In this document: one piece after another, positions 17,955 to 27,051 of the stretch | Position numbering within the stretch: the first letter of the stretch is position 1 | Layout: the number at the start of each line of letters is the position of its first letter | Notes under the pieces: model-generated | Seen by the model: only the letters and a program-made list of their open reading frames with translations | Told to the model about the DNA's origin: nothing | Database searches by the model: none | Assembly: GCF_023701485.1 (NCBI RefSeq) | Contig: NZ_JAMQBK010000031.1 | Coordinates: forward strand, 186,001-250,000 | Reading direction: 5' to 3' | DNA from: Aporhodopirellula aestuarii | GTDB lineage: Bacteria; Planctomycetota; Planctomycetia; Pirellulales; Pirellulaceae | DNA: 64,000 nt | Made by a program: the position numbers and the translations under genes

Positions 17955-19244
17955 ATGAAGCTTCCTCGCATGCCCTCAAAAATTCCCGATCGAGCCGATT
18001 TGCTCGAACAACTTCGCCTCGCAAACCGGTTCGTGGCGTTCTGGGTGGTGTTTCGCCTTATCGCAATCGGATCTCTGGCAGCGATCATCCGCTGGGATGG
18101 AGTCCTTCAAGAACCGATCGTTTCGGTGACCGCATGCCTCGTCATCATCGGGCCCTTTGCAATGGAACTGATGATGATTTGGGGACAAAAGAAAAAGCGA
18201 CTTGAAGAGATTAAAGAAACCACCCGCTTCGGTGATCTCGACAAGTACAAACTGCAGACGCTGTTTCGCGAAACCTTGCAGAAGCTCCGCTTGCCCGATC
18301 AACGCATCTCCGTCTTCGTCACCAACGATAAATCACTCAACGCCGGTGCGCTGCGACAGGGACGGTTGTTCGCGTCGCTTGACGGCATTTATCTCAATCG
18401 CCAAGTCCTTCACAAACTCGAAGGAGATGAAATTCAAGCGATCATGGGACACGAATTGGGTCACTACTATCGATTCTATCTCGCCGGTGATCGATTCCGC
18501 TTGCTCACGCTCGCCCTGGGCATCCTGATCGCGATTTTTGTCGTCCAAGCAGCCATGCTCGACGACATCATTGGGTTCTTCGTTCTTTCGATTACGTCGT
18601 TTTTCTTCTGGCGGATCAGCAGCATGGGAATGCTCAAGCATGGCAAAGCGATCGAGCACCTGTGTGATGACCTCGGTGCCCAAGTCAACGGCATCGAACC
18701 GTCAATCAGTGGGCTGATGAAAATCGGATTGGACGCCGAACAGCGTCAACTCATCGAACTGGAACTGCTCGCACGAACCGCCAAGCACGAAATCCTTTCA
18801 CAGAAAGACGTACTCGCTGCTGTCGAGAAGGCAACGCCGTTCGGGCACGTCGCCGACAACGATCTCTACGAGAGCGTCGAGCAAGAATTACGAGCGAAGG
18901 CAAAGTCCAAACAACAAGCATCGCTGTCCGGTTTCCTTCAATATCTGTGGGAAGCCGACGATTCCGACGACGAAGACTACCACGACGAACTGCAGCAGCG
19001 AGCGCGTGCAGTCAATCAGATGCAGCGACTCGATTGGGAATCACTGCTCGACAATCCGCGAGAAGTTCGATTCACTCAATCGCAGGTCGAAAAACTGGTT
19101 GAGATGATTGAGGCGAACCCCACCCATACGCTCTTTCGATTGCTCCACGTCAATGACGGTGTCCACCCGCCACTGGCAAATCGCATCCTCTATCTTTGGA
19201 AGAACCGCCACAGCGACGCATCACTGATTGCGAACAATTGGTAA
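17955..19244 (+). CDS. M48 family metallopeptidase
   Basis: A 429-residue membrane-bound zinc peptidase. Two N-terminal hydrophobic segments (about 26-46 and 56-76) precede the catalytic domain. HELGH at residues 166-170 is the HExxH zinc motif, and EHLCDD around residue 236 supplies the third-ligand Glu. Two more helices lie between these motifs (about 181-215). The C-terminal third is charged and helical. The layout matches HtpX/Oma1-like M48 peptidases, which act in membrane protein quality control, but the long C-terminal part is not recognised. Confidence 0.87.
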   Translation: MKLPRMPSKIPDRADLLEQLRLANRFVAFWVVFRLIAIGSLAAIIRWDGVLQEPIVSVTACLVIIGPFAMELMMIWGQKKKRLEEIKETTRFGDLDKYKLQTLFRETLQKLRLPDQRISVFVTNDKSLNAGALRQGRLFASLDGIYLNRQVLHKLEGDEIQAIMGHELGHYYRFYLAGDRFRLLTLALGILIAIFVVQAAMLDDIIGFFVLSITSFFFWRISSMGMLKHGKAIEHLCDDLGAQVNGIEPSISGLMKIGLDAEQRQLIELELLARTAKHEILSQKDVLAAVEKATPFGHVADNDLYESVEQELRAKAKSKQQASLSGFLQYLWEADDSDDEDYHDELQQRARAVNQMQRLDWESLLDNPREVRFTQSQVEKLVEMIEANPTHTLFRLLHVNDGVHPPLANRILYLWKNRHSDASLIANNW

Positions 19245-19271
19245 ACGCGGCATGTCTCTCGCTTGGTCAGC

Positions 19272-20051
19272 TCATTCGCGTCTTGCCGAAGCCTGCCGGG
19301 CGAGTTGATCGACCGCCGCGAAATACTCACGGGCGTTTTTGCTCAAGATGGTGTTGTGTGTGCCCGTCGGCAAACGAAGCAACCGTTTCTGTCGCGAACC
19401 GGCCCATTTGTAATTTCGTTCAGCGTGTGAGATATCAACTAAACCGTCGTTCTCGGTATGCATCACCAACAATGGATTGGTGTACCCAGACAATTTTCGC
19501 TTGTGATGAAAATGCAGCTTCGTCGCCGCCACCACCTCGCTTTCCGTCATTCCTTCCGCAGTCAAATCCGCGTAGTTAAGAAAACGCTCGGCGGGGTCGG
19601 CAATTCCGCTTTCGAGAATCAGTCCGGCGATCTTCGGTTGCCGAGACACCAGTTCGATCGCGTAGAGCGAACCGATGGAGCGGCCAAAGGCGATCGCCTT
19701 TTCTGGCGCAACCCCCGCTGCCGCCATCACAGCCTCGCCGTCTCCCAACATCGCGACCAACTGAGCGCGCCCTGTTGATCCACCGTACTCTCGGTATTCG
19801 ATGAACAACGAATTCAGCCCCAGCTCGGCAAACCGATCTGAAATCTCAGGGACGTAGTCCGCAACCGCCTCGCCGTTGCCGTGAAAAAAAACGACCGTGA
19901 GCTTCTCAGGGTCGATTCGATCGTGATAGCAAGCCAGCTCCGCCCCCTCGACCTCAACGACAAAGGGGTCACCAACGTGGCGAGATTGTGGAAAGAGATA
20001 TCGTCCACTGATTGCAGGATGGTCAAGGATGCTGTTGTTAGACGAATTCAT
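19272..20051 (-). CDS. Alpha/beta hydrolase
   Basis: A 259-residue serine hydrolase of the alpha/beta fold. The start is set at ATG 20051 (MNSSNNS), which overlaps the stop of the upstream hydrolase gene by ATGA. VVFFHGNGEAVADY is the oxyanion-hole HG motif, GRSIGSL is the nucleophile elbow (Ser in GxSxG), and MHTENDGLVD and PTGTHN supply the acid and His. The group resembles the ABHD13/ABHD17-like 'HGN' hydrolases. Substrate unknown. Together with the next gene upstream it forms a two-gene unit of hydrolases. Confidence 0.85.
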   Translation of the reverse strand: MNSSNNSILDHPAISGRYLFPQSRHVGDPFVVEVEGAELACYHDRIDPEKLTVVFFHGNGEAVADYVPEISDRFAELGLNSLFIEYREYGGSTGRAQLVAMLGDGEAVMAAAGVAPEKAIAFGRSIGSLYAIELVSRQPKIAGLILESGIADPAERFLNYADLTAEGMTESEVVAATKLHFHHKRKLSGYTNPLLVMHTENDGLVDISHAERNYKWAGSRQKRLLRLPTGTHNTILSKNAREYFAAVDQLARQASARRE

Positions 20052-20533
20052 TCGCGTTCTCCTCTCTCGGTCCGTTGAAAATCCAGACACGCCTCCAGCA
20101 TTTTGTTGAGCGGTTCAGGATCAGCGAGCCGATGATCCGTCCCCACCTCGACCAACGCCGATGGCGGCATGCCGCTATTGGCAATCAGATCGACACTGTC
20201 CTCAAAGGGGATCACGTCATCACGTTTGGAATGCAAAATGGTCGTGTTGGGTTTGACAGTGTTGACCGTGCCCCATTTCTTCCAGGCCGGGCACAGCAAA
20301 ACGAGCGGAGTACGACCACTATTCATGTTGATCGCGACGGCGCCACCGCGAGACGAGCCAACGATCACATCAGGATGATGCGTCGCCCACGCCGCTTCCG
20401 CGATGCGCACCGATTCGGCAAAGTCGTCATCGGGTATCGCCGGGTTGATCACCTCGTGACCCGCGGTGGCCAGATATGCCGGCTTTCGCCCGCCCGGCAC
20501 ACTCGTCCAACCATGTAGAAAGAGTATCTTCAT
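20048..20533 (-). CDS. Small alpha/beta hydrolase (YqiA/RBBP9-like)
   Basis: A 161-residue compact hydrolase. MKILFLHGWTSVPGGRK gives the HGW oxyanion motif at the very start, VIVGSSRGGAVA the nucleophile elbow with Ser in GSSRGG, LHSKRDDVIPFEDS the acid, and VGTDHRLADPEP the His. The short length without a lid domain fits the YqiA/RBBP9 group of small esterase-like proteins. Its TGA overlaps the ATG of the next hydrolase gene, so the two are probably translated together. Substrate unknown. Confidence 0.82.
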   Translation of the reverse strand: MKILFLHGWTSVPGGRKPAYLATAGHEVINPAIPDDDFAESVRIAEAAWATHHPDVIVGSSRGGAVAINMNSGRTPLVLLCPAWKKWGTVNTVKPNTTILHSKRDDVIPFEDSVDLIANSGMPPSALVEVGTDHRLADPEPLNKMLEACLDFQRTERGERE

Positions 20534-20630
20534 CCAATCGGCGTTCCATGAGAATAAAAGACCGGCGCGCCCGGCACGGGTAATAAACCAGCCTACCAGC
20601 TAGCCGCAATCCATCGACCAAGGAACAATC

Positions 20631-21152
20631 ATGTCTGACGAAGAACAGATCAATCCGGGGCATACTCAAGTTCGCAGAATCCTGCCTCGATTGGGGCCCG
20701 TGATCCTGGTTATTGGCATTCTGTTCACGATCGTGGGCCTCGGCAGTTTCTTTTCGTCGTTTGGCAGCTTCTCACCACCTCGCTACTTTTGGTGCGGATT
20801 TATCGGTTTACCAATGATTTTTGTCGGTGCCGTGATGACCCAAGTCGGCTTCGTCGGTGCGATCGCCCGTTATCATGCCGGTGAGATCGCCCCGGTTGGC
20901 AAGGACACCTTCAATTACATGGCCGAAGGAACCAAAGACGGCGTCAAAACCGTCGCCTCGGCATTTGCCGCCGGGCTGAGTGAAGGCGTCACGGGTCCCC
21001 AAACCCGCTGTTCCCAGTGTGGCAGCGAAAACGATAACCGGGCAAAATTTTGCGACGAGTGTGGCGCCGCCATTTCCAAAACATGCGTTTCATGCGGGCA
21101 AGTGAACGATGGCCAAGCAAAATTCTGCGACGGATGTGGTACCGCGTTTTAG
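20631..21152 (+). CDS. Membrane protein with two C-terminal zinc ribbons
   Basis: A 173-residue protein with two N-terminal transmembrane helices (GPVILVIGILFTIVGLGSF and FIGLPMIFVGAVMTQVGFVG), a soluble middle, and a C-terminal pair of zinc ribbons: CSQCG with CDECG, then CVSCG with CDGCG. The ribbons are nearly identical in spacing (ENDNRAKFCDECG and VNDGQAKFCDGCG), so they look like an internal duplication. Such ribbons usually mediate protein contacts. Function unknown. The GNAT gene follows after 18 bases on the same strand. Confidence 0.8.
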   Translation: MSDEEQINPGHTQVRRILPRLGPVILVIGILFTIVGLGSFFSSFGSFSPPRYFWCGFIGLPMIFVGAVMTQVGFVGAIARYHAGEIAPVGKDTFNYMAEGTKDGVKTVASAFAAGLSEGVTGPQTRCSQCGSENDNRAKFCDECGAAISKTCVSCGQVNDGQAKFCDGCGTAF

Positions 21153-21170
21153 ACAAACAGGGGCAGCGAG

Positions 21171-21605
21171 ATGAAGTTGATTGCCATTGAACGCAAGGGG
21201 CAAATCGGAGTGCATGACTCTTCCGATGAACACTTGCTAATGCTTATCGAGATGACGATGAAGCACTACTCGCAAACCGGCTATTGCGAACCGTGGATCG
21301 GTTATCTGGCGTTGGCAGAGACCGAACCGGTGGGCGTTTGCGGTTTCAAATCCGCACCGACCGACGGACGTGTTGAGATCGCGTACACGACGTTACCCAA
21401 ACACGAGGGACGCGGCATGGCCACGGCAATGGCCGCAGACCTTGTCCGCATCGCCCGAGCAGAAGACGAAAACCTGATCATCACCGCCCAAACACTCCCC
21501 GAGAAAAGTGCCTCAACCTCGATCCTGACCAAGCTAGGATTCAAACTAACAGGTCACGTCGAAACCCCCGACGACGGCACCGTTTGGCACTGGGAGCTGC
21601 ATTAA
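21171..21605 (+). CDS. GNAT family N-acetyltransferase
   Basis: A 144-residue acetyltransferase. The central strand (AETEPVGVCGFKS) leads to VEIAYTTLPKHEGRGMATAMAADLV, which contains the acetyl-CoA-binding motif A with the R/Q-x-x-G-x-G/A pattern (HEGRGMA). The closing strand LTKLGFKLTGHVETPDDGTVWHWEL is the usual C-terminal beta-hairpin of RimJ/RimL-like GNATs. It transfers an acetyl group to an amine; the acceptor is unknown. Confidence 0.88.
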   Translation: MKLIAIERKGQIGVHDSSDEHLLMLIEMTMKHYSQTGYCEPWIGYLALAETEPVGVCGFKSAPTDGRVEIAYTTLPKHEGRGMATAMAADLVRIARAEDENLIITAQTLPEKSASTSILTKLGFKLTGHVETPDDGTVWHWELH

Positions 21606-21755
21606 ACAGGTCGCTCCATCCCAAAGAAATCGGCCCGATCGCCCCGCCACTCGATGCGTCCGAGCGTCAATCACATCGAAAGCAGATCCCGTGTGGACAG
21701 CAAAGCGAGGCTGTGCTCGATCCCAGCATTTTTATGACTGCGGGAGAGCAAGAAG

Positions 21756-21842
21756 CGGATGGGGTGGGATTCGAACCCACGGTAGAGTTACCCCTACGCT
21801 AGTTTTCAAGACTAGAGCCTTCGTCCACTCGGCCACCCATCC
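21756..21842 (-). tRNA. tRNA-Ser (anticodon UGA)
   Basis: Read on the minus strand, the 87-base sequence folds as a class II tRNA. The acceptor stem GGATGGG pairs with CCCATCC, followed by discriminator G. The D region contains GGCCGAGTGG; the anticodon stem CTAGT/ACTAG encloses the loop CTTGAAA with anticodon TGA. A long variable arm (CGTAGGGGTAACTCTACG) is as expected for serine tRNA, and the T arm GTGGGTTCGAATCCCAC is complete. No CCA is encoded. It reads UCA-type serine codons. Confidence 0.96.
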
Positions 21843-22004
21843 GGCGAGCTGGCAGATTTTAGCAGGTGAGGTGAGGTTCGCCCACTGGCGGTCGAAATGA
21901 ATCGGCGAAGGTTTTTTGCGGATTAAGCAAAGTTTGCCGCCCGGCCTGCCGATGAGTCTATTGGGGGTGGAGGCGATGCGCGATCATGCTACTGGCTAAG
22001 ATCC

Positions 22005-23333
22005 GTGAAACTCGCATCAAACGTTCGGACGCTCAATCAATCGACCTACCATCAAGCGGACAGCCGCTGGGTGGCTTGGGGAGCCCGCGTTCCGATGCTT
22101 CTTGGACTTGCCCTGCTGCTGATTTGTTCAGCCGGTGGATGTTCGCTGATCCCCGAAACCCGGACCCGCGATTCGCTGCACAATCCCTTTCCGCAGCTCA
22201 AACGCGTCGCGGTGTTGCCGTTCTTCAATCAGAGCGACCAACCCAACGTCGACGGCAACGAAGTCGCGCGGGCGTACTACGCCGCTTTGCAGGCGATTCC
22301 CGGATTTGAGGTGCTGCCGGTCGGTGTGACCGCGATGCAGTGGCGTTCGTACGCGGCACAATACGGTGAACCTCGCACCGGGGCGGAATTCCAACGCCTC
22401 GCCCAAATGATGGATGTCGAAGCGATCGTGGTCGGGTCGGTCACCGATTTCAACGCCTATTATCCGCCGCGAATGGCGATGACCGTCCATTGGTACGCTG
22501 CCAATGAAGGATTCCACGCGATCCCACCCGGTTACGGCTTGCCTTGGGGCACCGAAAGCGAAGACAAAATCCCCGCTCGGATCGCCAAAGAAGCGGAATT
22601 TGAATTGGCACGCAGCCAGCTCAAAACTCAAGAACCGCAGAGCGTTCCGCTCGCACAAACCCCGCCCGCGGCTCCCGACGGAGTCAATCCGAACGGCCTA
22701 ACACCTTCAACCGCTCCCCCGGCCACCGCCGGACGTCCTGCACCAACCGACCCGTGGGGCGAACCGGTTGTGAAATCGAGCATCTCCCGAACCCAGTTCA
22801 ACGAAACCACGGCCGGACAGCAAATTGTGGTGCCATCGGTCGGCGCCGCTTCGTCGCCCGCACAGCCTGCAGGACCACGACGCACGGGTAACGAGTCCGG
22901 GATCGAATTCGAGTTCGCCGACACGTACTCTCCCGACGGTGCCTGCATCGATGGCGATGGCGCCAGCGATAGTGGCGTTTGGATGGACGGCGAATTCGCC
23001 GCAGCATCGCCGTTGCCCGCCAGCTGGCCTGATCCCACGGACCTGATTCCCGATCCGCCGCAGCCGGTGCCGCCGATGATGATCCGGCAACATGAACCGG
23101 TTCTGACACATACGCGGCTGTATCGTGGTGACGACCCTTACTTTACGGCAAGACTCGCCGATTATGTCGAAACCGGTGACGATGCCCGGGGGATGTCCTG
23201 GCAGGGTTATATCAAACGTAGTGAAGATTTCATTCGTTTCTGTTGTCACCTGCACATTGCGGAAATGTTGGAGTCTCGGGGCGGTCAAGACCCAAGCGAC
23301 CTCATTCTTCGTTGGCCTGTCAGCCGATACTGA
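22005..23333 (+). CDS. Conserved lipoprotein with TolB/CsgG-like N-terminal domain
   Basis: A 442-residue predicted lipoprotein starting at GTG 22005; an internal ATG at 22095 would also leave a complete signal sequence. The hydrophobic stretch MLLGLALLLICSAGGC ends in a lipobox (Cys46). Residues about 65-165 (RVAVLPFFNQSD, ARAYYAAL, VLPVGVTAMQ, VEAIVVGSVTDF) recall the alpha/beta fold shared by CsgG/TolB-N and DUF799-type outer-membrane lipoproteins. The middle (about 200-300) is Pro/Ala/Thr-rich and probably disordered. The C-terminal part (LYRGDDPYFTARLADYVE) is not recognised. An envelope assembly or secretion role is possible but unproven. Confidence 0.72.
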   Translation: MKLASNVRTLNQSTYHQADSRWVAWGARVPMLLGLALLLICSAGGCSLIPETRTRDSLHNPFPQLKRVAVLPFFNQSDQPNVDGNEVARAYYAALQAIPGFEVLPVGVTAMQWRSYAAQYGEPRTGAEFQRLAQMMDVEAIVVGSVTDFNAYYPPRMAMTVHWYAANEGFHAIPPGYGLPWGTESEDKIPARIAKEAEFELARSQLKTQEPQSVPLAQTPPAAPDGVNPNGLTPSTAPPATAGRPAPTDPWGEPVVKSSISRTQFNETTAGQQIVVPSVGAASSPAQPAGPRRTGNESGIEFEFADTYSPDGACIDGDGASDSGVWMDGEFAAASPLPASWPDPTDLIPDPPQPVPPMMIRQHEPVLTHTRLYRGDDPYFTARLADYVETGDDARGMSWQGYIKRSEDFIRFCCHLHIAEMLESRGGQDPSDLILRWPVSRY

Positions 23334-23350
23334 GCAAACGTCGGAAGTGC

Positions 23351-23408
23351 TGCATCAGGTCGGATCTCCCGAACCGGGCTGCATTTGGCCTGATCTCCCG
23401 AACCGGGC
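23351..23408. repeat. Imperfect tandem repeat of a 29-bp unit
   Basis: Two adjacent 29-bp units share the 5-base start TGCAT and an identical 17-base end, GATCTCCCGAACCGGGC; only 4 positions in the 7-base middle differ. The repeat lies in the 135-base gap before the 82-residue protein gene. Each unit contains the short inverted arms CCCG and CGGG around AAC, so each could be a protein-binding site or form a small hairpin. Confidence 0.6.
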
Positions 23409-23468
23409 CATGAACCGACGCAACACTCCTCCCCCGCTGCGTGACCCAACTCAGGACGAGAACAAAAG

Positions 23469-23717
23469 ATGGAAAAGGAAGTCAACGTATTGGCATTGGT
23501 AAAAGGTGAAGAGAAGTTCATCTTTTTGTTTGACGACGAAAACCGCGACGAAACGCTCCGCCAACTCGCCCGCTTTGCCGCCAATCCGGAGCTGGACTTC
23601 TCCTGGTACGACGCCGCCATGCTGTCTCGCAAGATTCGCGAAACGGTCATCACCGAGTACGACGAGCTCTCCGCGAGCGAAGAGTTCGACAGCATTTCGA
23701 TCGACGATTTTGCCTAG
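23469..23717 (+). CDS. Small conserved-looking acidic protein (82 residues)
   Basis: An 82-residue soluble acidic protein: MEKEVNVLALVKGEEKFIFL begins with two predicted strands, followed by an Arg/Glu helix (DETLRQLARFAANPELDF), a second helix (AAMLSRKIRET) and an acidic tail ending in DSISIDDFA. I do not recognise a family name. The clean start, regular composition and position immediately upstream of xerC (180 bases) support it being a real gene. Confidence 0.6.
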   Translation: MEKEVNVLALVKGEEKFIFLFDDENRDETLRQLARFAANPELDFSWYDAAMLSRKIRETVITEYDELSASEEFDSISIDDFA

Positions 23718-23766
23718 GGGACGTTAGGACAAGGTATCGGCCGGTGATCGGAACACGAACGGTTTT

Positions 23767-23799
23767 CTGAACCGGTGGCGTTCGCCACGGGCCTTTCAG
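23767..23799. terminator. Possible stem-loop after the 82-residue protein gene
   Basis: Outer arms CTGAA and TTCAG enclose an inner hairpin, GTGGC, loop GTTC, GCCAC. It follows the 82-residue gene by 50 bases. No T run follows, so termination would have to be Rho-dependent or absent. A second hairpin-forming stretch (CGACCGG, then CCGGTCG) lies about 27 bases further downstream. Confidence 0.28.
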
Positions 23800-23897
23800 G
23801 AACAGCGATTGTTTCCGCACGCCCGCGACCGGGTTTTCCGGTCGGCGGCGTCGGGGAAATGCATCGAAGAATTTGTTTTTTGTGTTAGGAACGGTTC

Positions 23898-24815
23898 ATG
23901 GCGCGAGTCCCATTGTCATCGGCAATCACTCGGTTTTTGAGATACATGGCGACCGAACGCAACGCGTCGGAGCTGACGATCAAAGCCTACCGGGAAGATT
24001 TGTTCGGGTTTGCGCAGTGGCTCGAAGCTGGCCCGTTTGCGGGCACCACGCTCGATGCCCTCGATCCGTCACACCTGCGTCAGTTTCAAGCGGCGTTGCA
24101 GCAAGCTGACTACGCCAAGAGCACGATCTCCCGGAAGCTCGCGTCGCTGCGCAGTTTTTTCAAGTTCGCGATTCGCGAAGGGTCCGCAAAAACCAACCCC
24201 GCCAAACCACTCCGCAACCCGCGGCGAAACCGCAAACTACCGCTCGTTCTTTCCAACGAAGAGATCGGGCGTCTGCTGACGACCCCGCCGGCGCATGATC
24301 CGGCCGGTTTGCGAGATCGGGCGATTTTGGAAACGATGTACTCGTCGGGTCTCCGGGTCAGTGAGCTGGTTGCCCTCCGAGACGGTGACCTCGACTTTAG
24401 CCAAGGCATTGCGCGGGTACGAGGTAAGGGACGCAAAGAACGGCTCAGCCCACTTGGTTCCTACGCGATCGCCGCGATTCGGGCTTATGCGGCCCGCCGC
24501 AATCGTTCGGCCGAAGCTGAAAAACTCGGCCAAGCGGCGCCGGTCTTTGTAAACCGATTCGGCAATATTTTGACCACCCGCAGCGTCGGACGAATGCTCG
24601 ACAAATACATCGCCGACGCGGAACTCGACTCTCGGGTCAGCCCCCACACGCTGCGACACTCCTTCGCCACCCACCTTCTCGATCGGGGCGCCGACATTCG
24701 CAGCGTGCAGGAATTGCTCGGTCACAAATCATTGACCACCACTCAGATTTACACCCACGTTAGCGCGGCGAATCTGCGAACGATTTATGAGAAGGCTCAC
24801 CCTCGGGCTCAATAG
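23898..24815 (+). CDS. xerC: Tyrosine recombinase XerC
   Basis: A 305-residue site-specific recombinase. The N-terminal SAM-like core-binding domain (ITRFLRYMATERNASELTIKA) is followed by the catalytic domain with all active residues: Arg153 (SSGLRVSEL), Lys177 (VRGKGRKER), His250 and Arg253 (SPHTLRHSFATH), His276 (ELLGHKSL) and nucleophile Tyr285 (TTTQIYTHV). The C-terminal AHPRA matches XerC rather than XerD. It resolves chromosome dimers at dif with a partner recombinase. Its 3' end overlaps the convergent SulP gene by 56 bases. Confidence 0.9.
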   Translation: MARVPLSSAITRFLRYMATERNASELTIKAYREDLFGFAQWLEAGPFAGTTLDALDPSHLRQFQAALQQADYAKSTISRKLASLRSFFKFAIREGSAKTNPAKPLRNPRRNRKLPLVLSNEEIGRLLTTPPAHDPAGLRDRAILETMYSSGLRVSELVALRDGDLDFSQGIARVRGKGRKERLSPLGSYAIAAIRAYAARRNRSAEAEKLGQAAPVFVNRFGNILTTRSVGRMLDKYIADAELDSRVSPHTLRHSFATHLLDRGADIRSVQELLGHKSLTTTQIYTHVSAANLRTIYEKAHPRAQ

Positions 24816-27051
24816 TCGACGTTCCGAAGAAATCGACAACTCCCGTTTTGACATCGTATAACGCGCCGATCACTTTGACTCGTCCTTCGCCGACGGCATT
24901 GCGGATCACCTGACTGCGGCGCGTGATTGCCTCTGCGGTGTGAATCACATTGAGTCTGGCGACATTGTCCACAAACGTCTCGAGGTCTTCCTCAGCCAAA
25001 TCATCGAGCGGCCGTGGCGGCAGGTCCTTGACGCTCGGGGCGATCTCGTCCACGATCGATTGCAAGTGTTCACAACCGGTCACGGACATCGCATCCAATT
25101 TTCCGGCGACGAGTTTGACCGAGGAAGTCACAGCGCCGCAGCGGGTGTGCCCCATCACCACGACCAACTTCACCCCAGCAACCCCAACGGCATATTCAAG
25201 ACTGCCGAGCGATTTGGTGCCGATGACGTTGCCAGCAACACGGACGCTGAAGATGTCGCCCACACCGAGGTCAAAAACCAACTCCGTCGGGACCCGCGAA
25301 TCAATGCAGCTGAGGATCGCGGCTAACGGGTTTTGGCCGATCGCCGTGGCGTTCACTTGCCGGCCCAGATCACGGTTCAATCGTGTTCCAGCGACGAAGC
25401 GTTTATTGCCTTCCTCCAAAATCCGAATGACCTGATCGGCGACCACCTGGTCCTGCAACTCTCGCGTGGAGTAGTCGGCAAACTGCACATCATCATTGAG
25501 CCGGTACTTCCGTTTGAACCCGATCAGGTTCACCAGCACCTTCCGGGCGGGAGCGACATTGTCCTTGTAGTCTCGAATCAAACTCAGAACATCGGGATCG
25601 ATGTAGTCCGAGTCACTGGCGTCGATCGTCATCCGGCTGCCCGGTTTCGCTTCATCGAGAATCCGTTCGATCGCCGCCCGATTGAGAAAACTAACTTGAT
25701 TTGCCAATTCGACATGGGTCACGTCGCCCGCCAAGTGGGTCTCGATAACACGGCGAATCGGACGACGCAGGTTACTGTTAAGAATAAACAGAACCGCCAC
25801 ACCCAACCCGATCAAAATCCCGATCAACAGGTCGGTGAAGACGATCGCCAGCACGGTGATGATGAACGGAATGAACTGATAGCGTCCTTCGTCCCACATC
25901 TGTTTGAATAGAGACGGGCTAGCGAGTTTGAATCCGGTCACCAACAGGATCGCCGCCAGAGCCGACAGGGGAATCATGTTCATGTACGTCGGCAAAATCG
26001 CGACGCTGAGCAGCAACAACACGCCATGGAAGATCGCTGAGACCTTTGTCTTCGCGCCCGAGTTAACGTTGACACTGCTGCGTACGATGACCGACGTCAC
26101 GGGCAAACCGCCGATCAAGCCGCAAACCATGTTGCCACAACCCTGAGCAATCAATTCACGACTGGGCGGAGAACTTCGTTTTTCGAGATCGATCTTATCG
26201 ACCGCTTCCAGGTTCAACAGCGTCTCAAGGGATGCCACGACGGCGATCGTGATCGCGCCGATGTAGATGGCCGGGTTCACCAGCTGCGTGAAGTCCGGCA
26301 GACGCAAAAAACCGACGAATTCTGAAACACTGCTGGCGATCGGGATCTGCACGAGATGGCTCTCGCCGATCAACCACTTCGCCCCCATCCGACTAAAAAG
26401 GACATTTAGCAGGACGCCCAGCAGGACGACGAGCAACGGCGCCGGAACAATCGACTTCTTTAGCTTCGGTATCCGATCCCAAACCGCAAGAAAAATGATC
26501 GATGTGATGCCGATCACCATCGCGCCGATGTGGATGTCGCCGGCGATCATGAGGAACAGCTCTGTAAACGTGTTCTCGCTGTCGGGCTGGATGAACGACA
26601 TCTCGCCCTCCGGATCCGAGTCGTGACCAAAAACGTGCGGCAGCTGTTTCAAGATCAGAATCACGCCGATCGCGACCAACAAACCTTTGATCACACTCGA
26701 TGGAAAGAACGCCGAAAGGGCACCCCCTTTGGCAATACCGAACCCGACTTGAATCATGCCCCCGATGAAGACGGCGAGCAAAAACGCTTCGAACGAGCCC
26801 AATCCGGCAATTTGAGCGGCGACAATCGCGGTCAAACCGGCGGCGGGTCCACTGACACTGGTGTGAGAGCCACTGATCGCGGCGACCACGATCCCGCCAA
26901 CGATTCCGGAGACTAATCCCGAAAACAAATTGGCGCCGGAAGCCAACGCGATGCCGAGACAGAGCGGCAACGCGACCAAGAAAACCACCGTCCCGGCGAC
27001 TAAGTCGGGAAGAAGGGTAGAGGATTTAGGTGAAATAGTTTGGGAAGACAT
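24760..27051 (-). CDS. SulP anion transporter fused to beta-carbonic anhydrase
   Basis: A 763-residue three-part protein. Residues about 12-430 are a SulP/SLC26 membrane domain (VAGTVVFLVALPLCLGIALA, SGPAAGLTAIVAAQI, GGLPVTSVIVRSSVNVNSGA). Residues about 440-515 form a STAS domain (MTIDASDSDYIDPDVLSLI). The C-terminal part (about 535-745) is a beta-carbonic anhydrase with zinc ligands Cys582, His635 and Cys638 (CIDSR, MGHTRCG) and the Asp584/Arg586 pair, all intact. The fusion points to bicarbonate or another anion being moved and hydrated/dehydrated at the membrane. It overlaps the 3' end of xerC. Confidence 0.93.
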   Translation of the reverse strand: MSSQTISPKSSTLLPDLVAGTVVFLVALPLCLGIALASGANLFSGLVSGIVGGIVVAAISGSHTSVSGPAAGLTAIVAAQIAGLGSFEAFLLAVFIGGMIQVGFGIAKGGALSAFFPSSVIKGLLVAIGVILILKQLPHVFGHDSDPEGEMSFIQPDSENTFTELFLMIAGDIHIGAMVIGITSIIFLAVWDRIPKLKKSIVPAPLLVVLLGVLLNVLFSRMGAKWLIGESHLVQIPIASSVSEFVGFLRLPDFTQLVNPAIYIGAITIAVVASLETLLNLEAVDKIDLEKRSSPPSRELIAQGCGNMVCGLIGGLPVTSVIVRSSVNVNSGAKTKVSAIFHGVLLLLSVAILPTYMNMIPLSALAAILLVTGFKLASPSLFKQMWDEGRYQFIPFIITVLAIVFTDLLIGILIGLGVAVLFILNSNLRRPIRRVIETHLAGDVTHVELANQVSFLNRAAIERILDEAKPGSRMTIDASDSDYIDPDVLSLIRDYKDNVAPARKVLVNLIGFKRKYRLNDDVQFADYSTRELQDQVVADQVIRILEEGNKRFVAGTRLNRDLGRQVNATAIGQNPLAAILSCIDSRVPTELVFDLGVGDIFSVRVAGNVIGTKSLGSLEYAVGVAGVKLVVVMGHTRCGAVTSSVKLVAGKLDAMSVTGCEHLQSIVDEIAPSVKDLPPRPLDDLAEEDLETFVDNVARLNVIHTAEAITRRSQVIRNAVGEGRVKVIGALYDVKTGVVDFFGTSTIEPEGEPSHKSFADSPR

